From: Tubiluchus corallicola
Taxonomy: Eukaryota; Priapulida; Priapulimorpha; Priapulimorphida; Tubiluchidae
NCBI GenBank assembly: GCA_030141605.1
Contig: JAQGDQ010000397.1
Location: forward strand, 124,001 to 188,000
Direction of reading: 5' to 3'
DNA: 64,000 nucleotides
Part shown: positions 12,663 to 24,899 of the stretch, piece by piece
Position numbering within the stretch: position 1 is the stretch's first letter
Layout: each line of letters starts with the position of its first letter
Notes under the pieces: model-generated
What the model was told of the DNA's origin: nothing
Seen by the model: the letters and a program-made list of their open reading frames with translations, nothing else
Database searches by the model: none
Translations under genes and position numbers: made by a program

Positions 12663-14835
12663 CTAAAATTTCCACAAATTGTGCCATTGCTGAAGTTGAA
12701 GTTCTTCAGTGAAGAACAGCTCTGTTTTCAGGATGTCGGCACAGAAATCTGGGGCTCCTCTTCGAAGTTTGTATGTACATATGGCTGAGGTTGAAGGCTT
12801 GAAACGCGGGTCAAGAACTTCAGAGGAGCAGTTATTTAGAACACATGAGCTTTCTGCTGAATGAATATGAAAAATTAAGCTTTTCAAATCTTTTGACATT
12901 TTGTCTCTGCCATAGTTTTTCACCTTTTTATTAAAATCACTTAAAATTGTTCTGTAGAATAATGTATCCCATTCACTCCATTGTTCCACTATGCGATTTT
13001 GCCAATTTGAGAGCATTGTCTTCTTTGACGGTTTTCGTACGTTTGTTTTAAACACTATAACATCTTTCCAATCCCAACAAAGTAGGTTTTTCAGAAGAAC
13101 TAGTGACTCGTCAAATCTCTCAGCTATCATTATTAAATCAAACTTATTCCGTATTTTTTTTATGAGTTTCAGAGCTGCAGCGGTGTTATTATAATCTCTT
13201 GTCTGTAATCCAAACATTCGAAGCATACCATTGCGTAATTTATAAATGTTCTTTGCACGAGTACCACGTGCAGAGTAGCTTGATGGACCACGTAAAAATG
13301 TTGCGATATCAACGCCAAAATGCTTTTCATAACCACCATAACTGTAAACAGACTCTAACCATGAGGCAGGCTGACGTAAAATTGATAAAAACTTTGCTTT
13401 TGGCATTAGCGTCTCAACTTTGTCTATATGTAGTATTGTATGGTGACAGAACACATTGTAGACATTCCTTGGATGGGGTATAAGCATGCTTTTGTCAAAT
13501 TCTTTATTTACGCCAACGAGGTTTCCTTTACGAGGAAGTGCAAAGGACAGGTTGTTATATTTACCATATCTCATGAATATGTTTTGAAGAGCACTGCTGG
13601 CACATTTAGGAGTTTTTAAAAAGAAGAGATCTTTAACTGGTTGGCAAATTGATGACGAGACAGAGTCTGACTTCCCTGACGAAGGTTTGTCTCGTCTATA
13701 AATCCTGCAAAAAGATATTAAACGTAAATAAATTATCTGCTAAGTAGCTGAACTCCATGTTGGAGTGCACGGTTTCCCCCTCTTCCCTTGAATACAACAC
13801 TTGGCGCTGTACAATTGTGCAATCTATTCTTTCTTCACTTGCACCACAGAAACCACAGAAGAAAAAATCAGCACAAATCGTACTATTCTGCAAAACATCC
13901 ACGTTTAATAAACAACTCATTTCAACAATAATTACTAGTATGCAGAAACGGCCTCTGGCCATGTCATTATTTTGTTTAACCTTAATCATAACCCTAACCT
14001 AAACAAGAGCCCGAGATGTTTCTCCGTAAGAAGAGACATCAACGCAGTGGCTATATGCACTCTGCACAGCACTAAATTTCGTTATAAAAATTACATCAGT
14101 CAGTATGTGTGCAACGTAATGCACACATTTTCGCACGCAATTTTTTAAATGAATTTAAATGAATATTGAGTTTAAGTTGTGAAGTCCAAGGCCGTGATTT
14201 AAAGGACAGTGCACTAAGTACAAGTTGGCAGACAGCCCCCTTGCAACCTAGGTCATAGATAGAGCAGGTGTAACGTAGGTCACCACACTACGACAATATG
14301 TCGTAGCAAAGAAAAACTGGTCAGGCTTAAATTTAATAAAACGTGAAGTGCAGATTCTACATAACGTCTGAAATTCAGTTGCAAAATTTGACCAAAGACC
14401 CGTTAAAACATACTTGCAAACAGAGGGGTAAAGTGACTAGAAATAGACCAGACTTAATTCAAGCAATTTTAGCATGCAGTCTCAAGCCGAAAACCCCTAG
14501 CAATGTTATGCCACCTGCTTCCAGCATAGCGTTGTCAGGCAGCGTTAAAACATTGTTACATAACGAGCCTTAACACCTATTTTTTATCTAAATTCAGAGC
14601 CTCCAAATTTTGCCAAATTTGTCTTAAAATAGCATCCAGCTATACAGTATACAAAAACAATACAAAGAAAGATAATCAGCTTATGAGAGAGAAATAGCCA
14701 ACTATAGAAAATATTAATTACGTGTATAGGTGCTAATGACTTGTACCTGATTTCATTTATTATAAAACTGATTGCAATTAAAAAAGCCAGTAACTTAACT
14801 TTACTGGGACTTCGCCAACTATCTCTCAAATACAT
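12663..14835 (-). CDS. Galactose-3-O-sulfotransferase-like (GAL3ST family), two exons
   Basis: Predicted Golgi type II enzyme that moves sulfate from PAPS to the 3-OH of a galactose on glycolipid or glycoprotein, as in cerebroside sulfotransferase. Exon 1 is 14835-14747: ATG, a tail with SWRSPSKVK, anchor at about residues 14-27 (LLAFLIAISFIINE), donor CAG|GTACAA. Exon 2 is 13704-12663, after a TTTTTGCAG acceptor. Two bases plus one base make an Arg codon, giving 376 residues. The 5'-phosphosulfate site FLKTPKCASSALQNIFMRYG is at about 58-77; a start at Met-74 (13574) would cut this motif in half, so it is rejected. The 3'-phosphate region is ILRQPASWLESVY (about 138-150), with Gln where family members usually carry Asp in the RDP triplet. 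GTRAKNIYKLRNGMLRMFGL is the conserved acceptor-side region. Family firm, donor sugar chain unknown, exon 1 inferred from phase. Confidence 0.87.
13705..14746 (-). other. Intron of the GAL3ST-like gene
   Basis: 1042 bp, GTACAA...TTTTTGCAG. It includes an open frame on the minus strand (13989-13696) with a hydrophobic stretch, which has no phase-compatible donor into exon 2. Confidence 0.7.
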
Positions 14836-17650
14836 AGCAAACACTGATCGTGCACACTAAACTATTACCGCAAATCAAATTGCTTGTCCGCAATCACGTT
14901 TAATTTTGTTCTCGTTGAACAGCGAAAACACATCCCACCATGCCGTGAGCCATGTGAACAATTTCGCAAATGTACCAAATTCAAATCCAAACGTGCACAA
15001 ATAAAATTAAGAAAATTCAAAAATTTAACACTGTGTTTTCACTTGCCAAGAGTGTAAACACTAATGTTCTTCGATCCAATGCTGAAAATGTCATAATAGT
15101 TCCCGGTATTTCTGACATGATTATTGATTTATAAATGAAATTCCCCTCAGTAGTGAAAGCTGTAAAACTCTGTTAAATTACTAATTATGGGGTAAACAAT
15201 GGGTATTTTTACGAACAGGATCCATGACAAGCGTACCCAGATCCCTAATATAGCATAAACCTACATTAGAATGAAAGCCATTTTTACGGTAAAAATCTAT
15301 CAAGCAGTTCCATTTAACGAGGCGTGATTCACTTCACGGGCGTTTCAGAGAGCCGTTTTGAGAAGAGTGTTGCGGTCTGCAATGGTCCCGCAAAATTTCA
15401 GCCTCCTACGATGATAACATGGCACAGAACTAGCGATCATGCACTTCGTCCAAAGGACGTACAGTTAGTCCTCACTTCTTGACGCTAATGTGTTCCAGCA
15501 AAATGCGACGTTAAATGAAAGGTATTTAAACGATGCCAAGACTTCCACAGAAATGTAATGTAAAAGAATTGCAATACATTCCACAGCAAAAACCAATACT
15601 GCTTAAGTCATATAAACTATACACTTTATGAGTTTTACTTATGTTTCTACTAGTTAATTTCTTTCTGCTTGATTGAAACCACGTATTTATCTTAATTACC
15701 TAGTTAGCAGTTTCTCTTTAGTTGACATTTAAGTGTTTAAGTGTAGCAGCCCTTAAACAGTAAATACTATAGTAGTGTCAAAACCAGCCATGGGGCGACC
15801 TTAGCAATTTTATCTAGAAACTAAAGTACACAGGTTGACAAAAAAAAATGATCACAGTTCTAGCTTAATAGAAACGGCTAGCAATAATTTAGTGTTCAGT
15901 CAGGAAGCAAAAAAATAAAATAACTGCAGTGTTTACATTACTAGTGCGTTTCTAGAACAAAATAATGCAATACATTCTGCGTTAAGGCATCAGAATAAGT
16001 CAGAAAGTTGTTGATATAGTAAAAATCGTCGTTAAAACGAAATGGAGAGTTGTTAAGCTAGGACATTAACTTTTACAATTTAAACTATGAAATATAGAAA
16101 TTATAGCACAAGCAAAACTAGCAAATCACATAGTTTAACTATGCACAAGCTAAAGTAAAAATTGGCCAAGAGGTTTCTCTGCCTGTCTTTATAAGTAGAA
16201 ACTCCATGTCCAGTTTAGCATAATTGGTTAGTGTAATTAGTTTATGAGTAATCTTTGGCCAGTTCAAACTATTCACATGTGGAAACAACGGCATTTATTG
16301 TTGCAATGGAACAGTCTTAAGCTCAATTTCATCTGGACAAAAGTTTATTATGCCTCAGAGACAGGTGTGTACCTCCTTTTCTCTTATCTACTCTGCTTCT
16401 ATAGCTTGCAATGACCCTGCCGTATAATTTAACTTTGCTTGTGTTACATATTTTTTTAACAAAAAATATTGAGTAAAGTCTATCAGCTTATTGTCATCTA
16501 CTTTACTGAACCATTCAAACTGCAAAGAAAGATTAGAAAAATTAAGTTTGAACAATGTAAGTAAAAAATCTAATCCGTTACAAATTTTAATTGATTTAGT
16601 TAAATCAATTTTCCTCAAACTACATTCCTCTACAATGGCATCTACAAATCATCTAATCAGAATATTTGATTGTTTTATGCAAAAAAAATTGGAACGGGAA
16701 CTGACAGCATCTTGCCGAATTTTTTTCTCGTTTTTACAAAAAACTATAACGGTAATCTTTTGACAAAATCTCAACATTAATAGGTGCACCGTCGGCAAAA
16801 CATCATGTACCACCACAAACTACGCAAGACAAATGAGCTGATTTAACCATGAGCTTGTCCTAGAGTAGTAATCTTAAGCTGATATCAGCATGCTTTTAAT
16901 TATTTTCTGAGAACCTATTTGAGATCGTTACCGGTTAACATTCACACAGTATGTGTGAAATCAATTTAAATTAAATTTTGAAATGAGCTGCGGTTTTGCA
17001 AAAGTCGACACAACAGTAATAACTGTTGTACTAATATGGTGATAACTCGCCAAATTACTGCTAATCTCTTGGATGTAACCATTAATTTCATTCCCATTAG
17101 AACGTTAGGAATTGTACAATTCTTCAATTTTCTGTGCAAAATGAATCAGAGCTTGAATCAGTAATGACATCGACGCACGATACGCCAACTACTTCAATGT
17201 AACTTTTTGCGAACACTTTCATATCTGTCGTCCTTTAAACCCTTAACGCAAAAATTCTTAAACGGACATTTCTTTCTTATTCTTTAAGAGTACTAGTATT
17301 GCATACTTCCGCATTCTAGCCATTCAAGAGATTTTCCTGTCCATTGTAAACCTACTATGTTAGATGTGTTAAATGGCTCTGAAATATAAAATTTATAAAA
17401 AAATACTTTCTGTTCCTAAATTGATTTCTTTAATATTCTAGTAATACAATCTGTTTTATTCGTATTTTGGATTAACTCTCTCTGATAATCAGTCAATATC
17501 ATTACCGTTTTAGATAATGACAATCCGAGCAACAATCACCAAAAAGAAGTCGAGTGCGGTAGTTGCTTTGCAAATCAGTATTGTCGGTGTAGTGTGACTT
17601 TGTGTAAAGGATACAGTTACGTTTCCTTGTGTTACTGCATGAATAGAAAA
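14836..17650. other. Intergenic AT-rich DNA between divergent sulfotransferase genes
   Basis: The GAL3ST-like gene (minus) and the HNK-1-type gene (plus) are transcribed away from each other, so both promoters should lie here. I see no clear TATA box near either start. The minus-strand frame at 16388-16618 contains an acceptor-like pyrimidine tract with TTTGCAG near 16521, but no recognisable protein. Confidence 0.4.
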
Positions 17651-17681
17651 ATCTGTTGATCACAATAAAGAGCAATTAAAA

Positions 17682-20600
17682 ATGCAGAAGTTATTCGTTC
17701 TGCGAAGGTGTACCCGAAGTCGATTGTACATTAACAAGCCTAAGAATAGGCTTCGTTTTATTTTGATTGCATCGTTTAGTGTTTTTCTGTTTGTCTTCGA
17801 ATATTCATATGTCAACAGCAAGAAAATTAATAATATACTTAAAATTGGTTTCTCTGAAGCACAAAGGAAGAAAAAAGGTAAAAGATAAAACCATTTTGTA
17901 TTGATAAAAGATAGCATGATACAAAAGGTTGTTGTCTCTTTAGATGTGAATTTTATACAAAATTCACATCTAAAAATGGTGGGCGATCTTGGTAGGCATC
18001 AGCACAATGCTCAGGTTTCAGCTTATTTTCTTCTCATAATAAACTATATACGCTTTGCCAATAAGCTATATTTACTGTTCCAATGATTGATGATGATCGT
18101 GAAAAGGTCAAAGGTTAAGTGTTCCAGTCGACGCATTAGTGTACACTTGACAGTTCTCGGTGTTGTGGCTTCAAAAATTTATACTAGTTTTCGTGGATTG
18201 TTGCTATTTTCAGAAAAGAACAACAGCATTACTCAAACAATTTAATGTTTTTTTCTTAGTTATACTTGTAGGTTTCTGACCTTTATTAAATTCTATACTA
18301 TAATTATAAAATCGCATAGTTATGTTGAGCTTACATGTAATATTCATATATTCTTAAAACATTTTTACGTCAAACTACTTTGGGACTAAAAAATGGCGCT
18401 AAAGCACATGAAACCCTGCACTTTCATAAAGCTTAAAAATTCGTCTTGATCTTTTATATCACTTTCATACCACCTTTTTGCATGCGGGGCTGTCGTCGGC
18501 AGTAACGTGTATAAAACGTGAAAATTTATACCGTTATACCCGTGATGACCATTAGGAGCAGCAATTTTAATGTTAGGTCTTTCGAAACAAGTTTAGATAA
18601 CATAGCGTGAAGTTTGAAAAAATAATCAGAGCGTTCAGTGCACAAATGTTACTAAGTAAGTAAAATTTTAAACTACTGTATCTTGTCAATAAATACAAAA
18701 TTGTTTTAACTATATACTTTATACAAAATACTGGATAGTGAGTGGAGCACGCAAGAGGCTGAGCCAGTGACATTTTACCAATTGGCACTATCGCATACCT
18801 TTTTTTTCTGTTTCACATGGCATAATTATTTTACCGGCTACCTCAAGTGAACCGAAATTAAACCGACACATGTTAGGGGAGGGGGGGGGTGTAATTGTTA
18901 TAAGTTTGGTCTTGTTGACATTTATTATTATGTCATGACTATATGTGTATTCAACATACATATCAACTAAAGTTTGTAAAGCAGTGGTAGTGGATGCTAG
19001 TAAACATCCATCATCAGCAAACATAAGGTGATTTATATAAGTACCACCTATCTGACAACCTAGACCGGTAGATGTGAGGTCAGAACTCAAGTCTTTGAAA
19101 TATAAATTAAATAGTATGGGTGACATTTTTGCACCCTGCCGAACACCATTTGCGACTTTAAATGTGCAAGAGCAAAAATTTCCCCACCTCACAAACATGG
19201 TTTGTTGAGAGTAGTAAAAGGCTAATAATCTTATAATAATGTTAGGCATATCAGTATCGACCAGTTTTAGAAACATTTTGTAGTAATTTACCCGGTCAAA
19301 AGCTTTAGATGCATCTAAGAACAATATGTGTACTGGACTCTGGCGTTGAATGTAATAACTTCTTTCATGGTATACAAACACATTTCGGTACCCAGTTCAT
19401 CCACGTAACCAAACTGATTTGGTGTTGATTGAATTGAGTTACCGTGTCTGCTTAAAAACAAAATTTCTAATAATTTTCAACCCTGTGGATAGTGCTATTG
19501 GCCTATAATTTTTTTAGCCTTATTTTTGGCTGTAATTTCCTTATTTATTTATTTCACAATCGGTACAATGACAGACAGCATTAGAGAATCAGGCAAAAAA
19601 ACAATGTATGACACAAGCGCTATATAAAAGTGATAATACTATTGGCAGCATATGTGAAGCAAACCTAAAATGCTCCGATTTAATTGCATCATTTCCAGCC
19701 GATTTGTGCAGAGATAGTTTTGAAATGGCCTCTTGCACTTCTCTCGCAGTGAAAGAACTCAGTACCCATATTACTACCTTTTTAGTTGGATTTTTTTACA
19801 TGTCCCAAAATTAATAAGAATTATAGTTCATAAGCTTATGGGCAATTTTATCTGCGACAATTGTTTTCTCTTGGATCTTGCATTCACGTAATGCAAGCTT
19901 AAAAATGTGAACGTGCCTGGCGCATTTCAATAAGCAATGAGCCCATTCCGAGGCTTGCCATTCGCACACCAATTTGAAAAAAACAGTGACGAAAGTGTTT
20001 GTGTTTTTGTGAAACGAATTTATTCCAGCCAGGTACTATTTTATCCTTTATACGTTCATGATTTTATGACCGCTTATAACTAGGTAGCGTATTCTAAGCA
20101 GCCAAATTTAGTACAGATATAATTTCATCATGCATCAAAGCAAGTTGTTGTCCATGATTGGGGTTCTGACAGTGAATGTCACTCAATAAATTGCGTCGTA
20201 CGGTACAACGATTCCAGATAGCAAGGACTGTGTCATTGTCTGGTATTCGAGGATATGATTACTTTCAGCTTTCTCCCAGTCAACCATAAAAAGGCACTAT
20301 TGGTTTACAAGGTGGGTCCGAATCACACGACACGTGGCCATTCAAAACTTCATTTATATTGACTGTAGTCGCACCATTAGGTGATAAAGCCATTCCATCT
20401 ATATGCCCGTTTAGTAAGGGCATGTGATCTGAACTTGTTAGCTCATAATTTACCCAGACATCTCTAATTAAAGAGTTCATAGCCATAGTACTAATTACAT
20501 GGTCAAGCCAGGTAGTTGAGTTGTGGGCTACACTAACGAACGTAAATGAAGAACTTGGCATTTTCACTACATCAGATATAATATAGTCATTAGCTTGACA

Positions 20601-22489
20601 CGTTACACTTAGCTCCGCATATAATCTTTTTTGAGGATGGGAATTGAAATCCCCGACACAACAAACATAGCTAGACTCTGTAGTTTCAATATTAGAGATG
20701 AGAGTGCCTAGACAATGATATTCAGCTTCATAAGGAAAGTAAACATTAATTAATACAAGTGGTGTTAACTTATCAAGAAATGAAAGAGAAATACCCATTA
20801 ATCTGCATTCGTCATCATAGGTAAGTATTTTACTGGTAACAGGAAGAGTTTTTCGCCATAAAATAGCCAAGCCTCCTTGTGGTCTACCATGTGGTATTCC
20901 TGTAGAGAAATCGGTTGGTTAAACTCCATGGCCATAGAATTCTTGACAAATGCAAGATGGGTGTTCTAGCTCTTGTTTAGACAACATTGTTTCTTGCAAA
21001 ATTAGCACATCAATAGATTTGCGCAGTTCCTGTAGTAGGTATTGAGACTACCAGGTAGTGTAGGCTTGCGGGATGCCCACACTGTATCTCGACACTAGGC
21101 GGAGGAGCTGCACAAGCAGCCAATGGCTAGAGGACGGAGGATTTCAAGTGACCCAACGGCCATTTGTAGAGGTTTGAACCTTCCAAATCAGGAGTGGAGC
21201 CCCAAAGGCGGACCAGTGCAGCATGCTGACTGACTCCGGCAGCTCCTGCAGCCAACCTGGTGCCAAACGTATCGCTCCGCTTTCCTTTGGACTACACCAG
21301 GGAGGAAGATGGGGGTTCCTGTTGTCTGGGCAACTTATCCGAGACAGGAGGATGCCAACAACATATCGCAAACGTAAATGTATGATGTTACACCATTAAG
21401 CCTAAGATTTGGCAACACAACCCTAAACTCAGCTACAACAAAATGAAATATGGAAAATCATAATGTTGAAGAAACATAAGTTTCCATCACAACGTGTTTT
21501 CAATGCTGTTTTCAAAGTCAGCAGAAATGTTAACGGAATGACATGTCTAATAATTATTAGCAAATCGTTTTATCTTCAAGGTTTTTTTTTGTTTAGGCGA
21601 CTCGGAAAGTGTAGAGGAAAGAATACAAGATCGGATCCTCAGAGTTAAACGATACTGTCAACTTAGGAACTGGAGATATAATACAACTTTTGGCGGCGCC
21701 CTGAAAAAATGGCAAACACAAATTTTTGTAGATCGGTTCCACAAAATCCTTTTTTGTTCTGTTCCAAAAACAGCATCTACTACATGGAAGAGACTTTTAG
21801 CAAGTCTTATACTTGTTGATTTAAATATGACAAGCCATAGTGCAACATGGTTGATGAAGACATATACGTTAGACGATCTTTTGAAACCTGTCGACAAAAA
21901 GCTAAAACTGTGCAGGCTGAACACGTGTGTCAAAAATGAACAAGGTGAGATGCTAAAAACCTACACAAAGTTTTTCTTCATCCGAAATCCATTTGAACGA
22001 TTACTGTCTGTTTTTCGTCGCATTCAGTTAGCAACAGAAATAATGAAAGACAGTTCGTTTGAAAAAGCATCCAGAGAAATTGCTGATGTATACAGGCATT
22101 TGTCTCTTAATGGAAGTGAAAAATATGCTAATTTTATTCAGTTTTTAACTTTTGCTGCTGAAACGTCTATATCAAAGCGGAATCGTCACTGGTCACGCAT
22201 AGTTGATCTGTGCAATCCCTGTGAAATTGATTATAATTTTATTGGTTCATATGATCATCTAGTAGATGAGTCAAATTTCATCTTGAGATCTTTAGGCTTC
22301 GGTCATAAAATTCAAATGCCCAAGAGAGACGTTTTAGGATTTTCAAACTATGATGAACAAGGTTCTGGTGAATTGATGAGCAAAATGTACAAATCTGTTC
22401 CACACCACCTCATCTCAAGGCTTCATGAAACATATAAGCTTGATATACAAATGTTTAATTTCAGTAATTTAGAGTTGACAGCAGTGTAG
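17682..22489 (+). CDS. HNK-1 / chondroitin-4-type sulfotransferase (CHST8-14 family), two exons
   Basis: Predicted Golgi type II sulfotransferase of the family with HNK-1 (glucuronate 3-O), GalNAc 4-O, chondroitin 4-O and dermatan 4-O enzymes. Exon 1 is 17682-17877: ATG, basic tail (RRCTRSR, NKPKNRLR), anchor at about residues 27-42, stem ending in RKKK, donor AAG|GTAAAA. Exon 2 is 21597-22489, after a T-rich acceptor ending TTTAG. One base plus two bases make a Gly codon, giving 362 residues, usual for the family. The 5'-phosphosulfate loop FCSVPKTASTTWKRLL is at about 118-133 and the 3'-phosphate site FIRNPFERLLSVFR at about 193-206. The later block YDFIGxYE-like (YNFIGSYDHL) is also family-typical. 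An ATG at 21827 lies after the PAPS loop and cannot be the true start. The 3.7-kb intron carries an antisense LINE. The exact acceptor cannot be told. Confidence 0.88.
18480..18787. repeat. Dispersed repeat, longer copy
   Basis: Shares CCCGTGATGAC / CCCCTGATGAC, AAGTTTGAAAAAATAATCAG and TGACATTTTRMCAATTGGCA with 39440-39560. The second copy is shorter in the middle. This suggests a small non-autonomous element with internal deletions. It abuts the 3'-truncated LINE. Confidence 0.55.
18788..21400 (-). mobile_element. APE-type LINE, broken, antisense inside the sulfotransferase intron
   Basis: Read on the minus strand: a GC-rich 5' region (21400-21050), then an apurinic-type endonuclease starting near 21035 with IDVLILQET, and containing VGDFNSHP (near 20640) and SSDHMPLL (near 20420). 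A linker with KSAGNDAI (near 19700) follows. The reverse transcriptase then runs from about 19510 to 18788 with RPIALSTGLK-like residues, FLDASKAFDRVN, GVRQGAKMSPILFNLYF and an FADD catalytic box. Stops and frame breaks occur between the blocks, for example near 20930 and 19570. The element stops shortly after the reverse transcriptase palm/thumb without a C-terminal domain. Clade not assigned. Confidence 0.88.
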
Positions 22490-22840
22490 AGAAACAGGTT
22501 TGTTACAGCCATGAAGTTAAGTCCTGAATTTTTGAGTTCCGGCCACATTAGCTTTAATAGGTTTTATTAGCTCAAACATTTTTGGGCATTTCACCCTCAT
22601 GTGGTATTTTATTCTTTATATTTACCAATTACACTCATCATCATAAAATTACGTTTGTTTTATTTCAAACACACAGAAAATGTGTTAGAGGAGGCGGCTT
22701 CGGATTTCTAAGTAAGTTTTTAAGCACAATTTTCCTGGTCTGTATATAGGAACCCTTGCACTGAATATTAGTAATGTACGATTTTTGATGGTTTGTTGCA
22801 TTTATCATTTAAAGGATGTCTTTGAAAGCCTATTCTCGGC
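22490..22840. other. 3' flank of the HNK-1-type sulfotransferase gene
   Basis: No clear AATAAA within 200 bp of the stop codon. No other gene seen. Confidence 0.4.
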
Positions 22841-22849
22841 GGTACATGA

Positions 22850-23052
22850 CATTTGGACACAACTAATTGGGAACAGGACGTTTGGGCATAGGTCACCTGG
22901 GCACGCAACATTTGGACAAGGGACGTTTAGGAACAGAATACTTGGGCATGAGATACTTGGGCAGAGAAAATTTGGGCACGGGTACACTTGGGCATGGCCA
23001 TTTGAGCATGGATCATTCTTGCACAAGACATTTCAGCATGGGTTCACTTAAA
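22850..23052 (+). repeat. 15-bp minisatellite, about 13 degenerate units
   Basis: Consensus close to AYTTGGGCAYGRGAY repeated about 13 times. The period is a multiple of three, so all frames stay open and give five-residue repeats on both strands (for example FGHGY-like). These frames are not taken as genes. Confidence 0.85.
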
Positions 23053-23780
23053 CGCGAGATCAATATAATTTAATGTTCCACCTAATTGTCTATTTTGTTT
23101 ATTAAATGTAGGTCATCAGCATCATCGAGTTTTAAGTTAATAATATGACCAAGATGACTTAGCTTGCAGATCACTTAACAACAGTATGGATTGAATGCTT
23201 CTGTAATTATGTGTACTGACTTTTAACTTTGTTAATGGAGACACTGATAAAATTAATAATTCATACAATCCATATTGGTCTAAAATTGTTATTGCTCTGT
23301 GGTCAACTGCTACATTGACGAACGTTTAGCAGCACGTTTCTCTGCGTTGTGAGAGAAAAACTCTGTACAGACGTTTTGGTGTCCGACGTGTTCGTTTTCA
23401 GATAATTCACTTCTCTGACTTCACTGTTCCAAATATATTGCAATGATAACAGATGTGTGATGAGAGCAACTTCTTCCAATGAACCTGGTTAGCCAAACTT
23501 GTCCAAAAGACTGCCTTGCCAGAGATTGAGTGCGAGCTAGTTAGAGAGTTTGCTGAGTGACTGCCTGTAAGTTACTGCGGGTGTCAGCTTTTTTAAAAAA
23601 ATTAACAGCCAACACTTCACAAAACCTGGAAACTTGTTAACTTTTCTAGCGGCTAGTAAGGCGGTAATACTAGATCAGTTTCCTAGTTAACTCCAGCAAG
23701 GGAGTTGGATTGCACACGCATTACATGCAATAGATCTAAATATAAAGGAACAGGGAAATTTACTTGTTAAGAAATTCAAT
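23053..23780. other. Intergenic, nothing recognised
   Basis: No coding or repeat structure recognised beyond AT-rich composition. Confidence 0.3.
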
Positions 23781-24800
23781 AACCCGATAAGAAAATGACC
23801 AACATTTTCTGGCATGCTCTTGTGCTTGAAGCGAGCAACACAAGGTCATCAGCGTATGAGAGCGTACTGACAAATGCTGCACCAACAAAACTACCAATAT
23901 TAACGCGTCATACTGCTAACAGAAAGCCCTCAAGATATACATGAATAATAAGAGGGGAATATAATGGCACCTTGCACAACGCCATTACTGATACTAAATT
24001 TGCTAGAATGTTCTGCACCCCAAGTAATGCGTGCTTCCTGCTCAGTATACAACACAAACACTAGCTTAATTTGTAGAAATTCAGCTAGTATTATATCATA
24101 ATATTATAGTCTTTGAAAGCTTGGCGTGTTTAGAAGAAAGCCACCTAGAATATGTTATTTATTTCATTAGTTGAATGTACTGCCTCTTGAGAACGACTAG
24201 CTGTATGTCAGTAAGCCAGTTAAATTTGCGTGCTTTTCAGTATCAAGATCAACAATAGTTGTATGTATTTTGCTGTATCTCTTACGAAATGTACGATTAA
24301 TAATCACTGATAATATTGTGCGTTCAGCCGTGTTTCTTGGGGTGAACACGCGCAAAGTTATAATTGCTTCGGGTTGTTTTCAATCATACTTACAAAAATA
24401 GTTATTTCTTTTCGCACAAATCAGGTAATGAACGAGGATTCCCACAATAATCTTAGCCTGCGAGTCATGTTTGACGTAACTTGTGCTTGGGCGCTGGTGC
24501 CCAAATGTCTCGATCCCAACTTAGACAGCGCCCACGTGTTTTGTGCTGAAACGGCCTCTACCAATTTTCAAGGTATCAAGCGACAGCTCCCAAATGATTC
24601 GGCTGTGAAAGAGTGTAAACATTTGTTTCTTTCTTGGTATTTCTTTCTTGTTTCTTTCTCCGGCTGTAAATTCTGCAAATACTGTAAATAAAAAGCAAAC
24701 ACAAGGATATATTGACAAAGTATTCACTTGCGACATGATTGATCGTTGCTGAAATAAAGAAGTTGAAATCTCCAACAACAATAATCTGGCGAGTGGTAAA
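23780..24800 (-). pseudogene. LINE relic (endonuclease and reverse transcriptase pieces)
   Basis: On the minus strand, near 24770-24740, IIVVGDFNFFIS matches the endonuclease GDFN motif. Near 24010-23950, SNGVVQGAI-like residues and, near 23855-23800, SYADDLVLLASSTRACQKML are reverse transcriptase motifs. There are many stops and frame changes, so it is dead. The plus-strand frame at 24374-24691 overlaps it and has no independent support. Confidence 0.75.
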
Positions 24801-24899
24801 AAATAAGCGCAAGTAAAATGGCACTGTGAAATAGCACAAGAAATAATGACACAATAAAATAAAATTTATGACAAAGAGTTGGGAGAAAAAGCAGGGGAT

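Noticed and set aside
13696-13989. Minus-strand frame with a hydrophobic stretch just upstream of the GAL3ST-like catalytic exon, as a possible first exon
   Set aside because: No GT donor in it leaves the two bases needed to join 13704 in phase; the exon at 14835-14747 does.
16388-16618. Minus-strand 76-residue frame with an internal acceptor-like site
   Set aside because: No recognisable domain, no clear donor partner, AT-driven composition.
22785-23073. Overlapping Phe/Gly/His repeat frames on both strands
   Set aside because: They follow from a 15-bp minisatellite, and no gene context supports them.
24374-24691. Plus-strand 105-residue frame as a gene
   Set aside because: It overlaps an antisense LINE relic and shows no recognisable domain.
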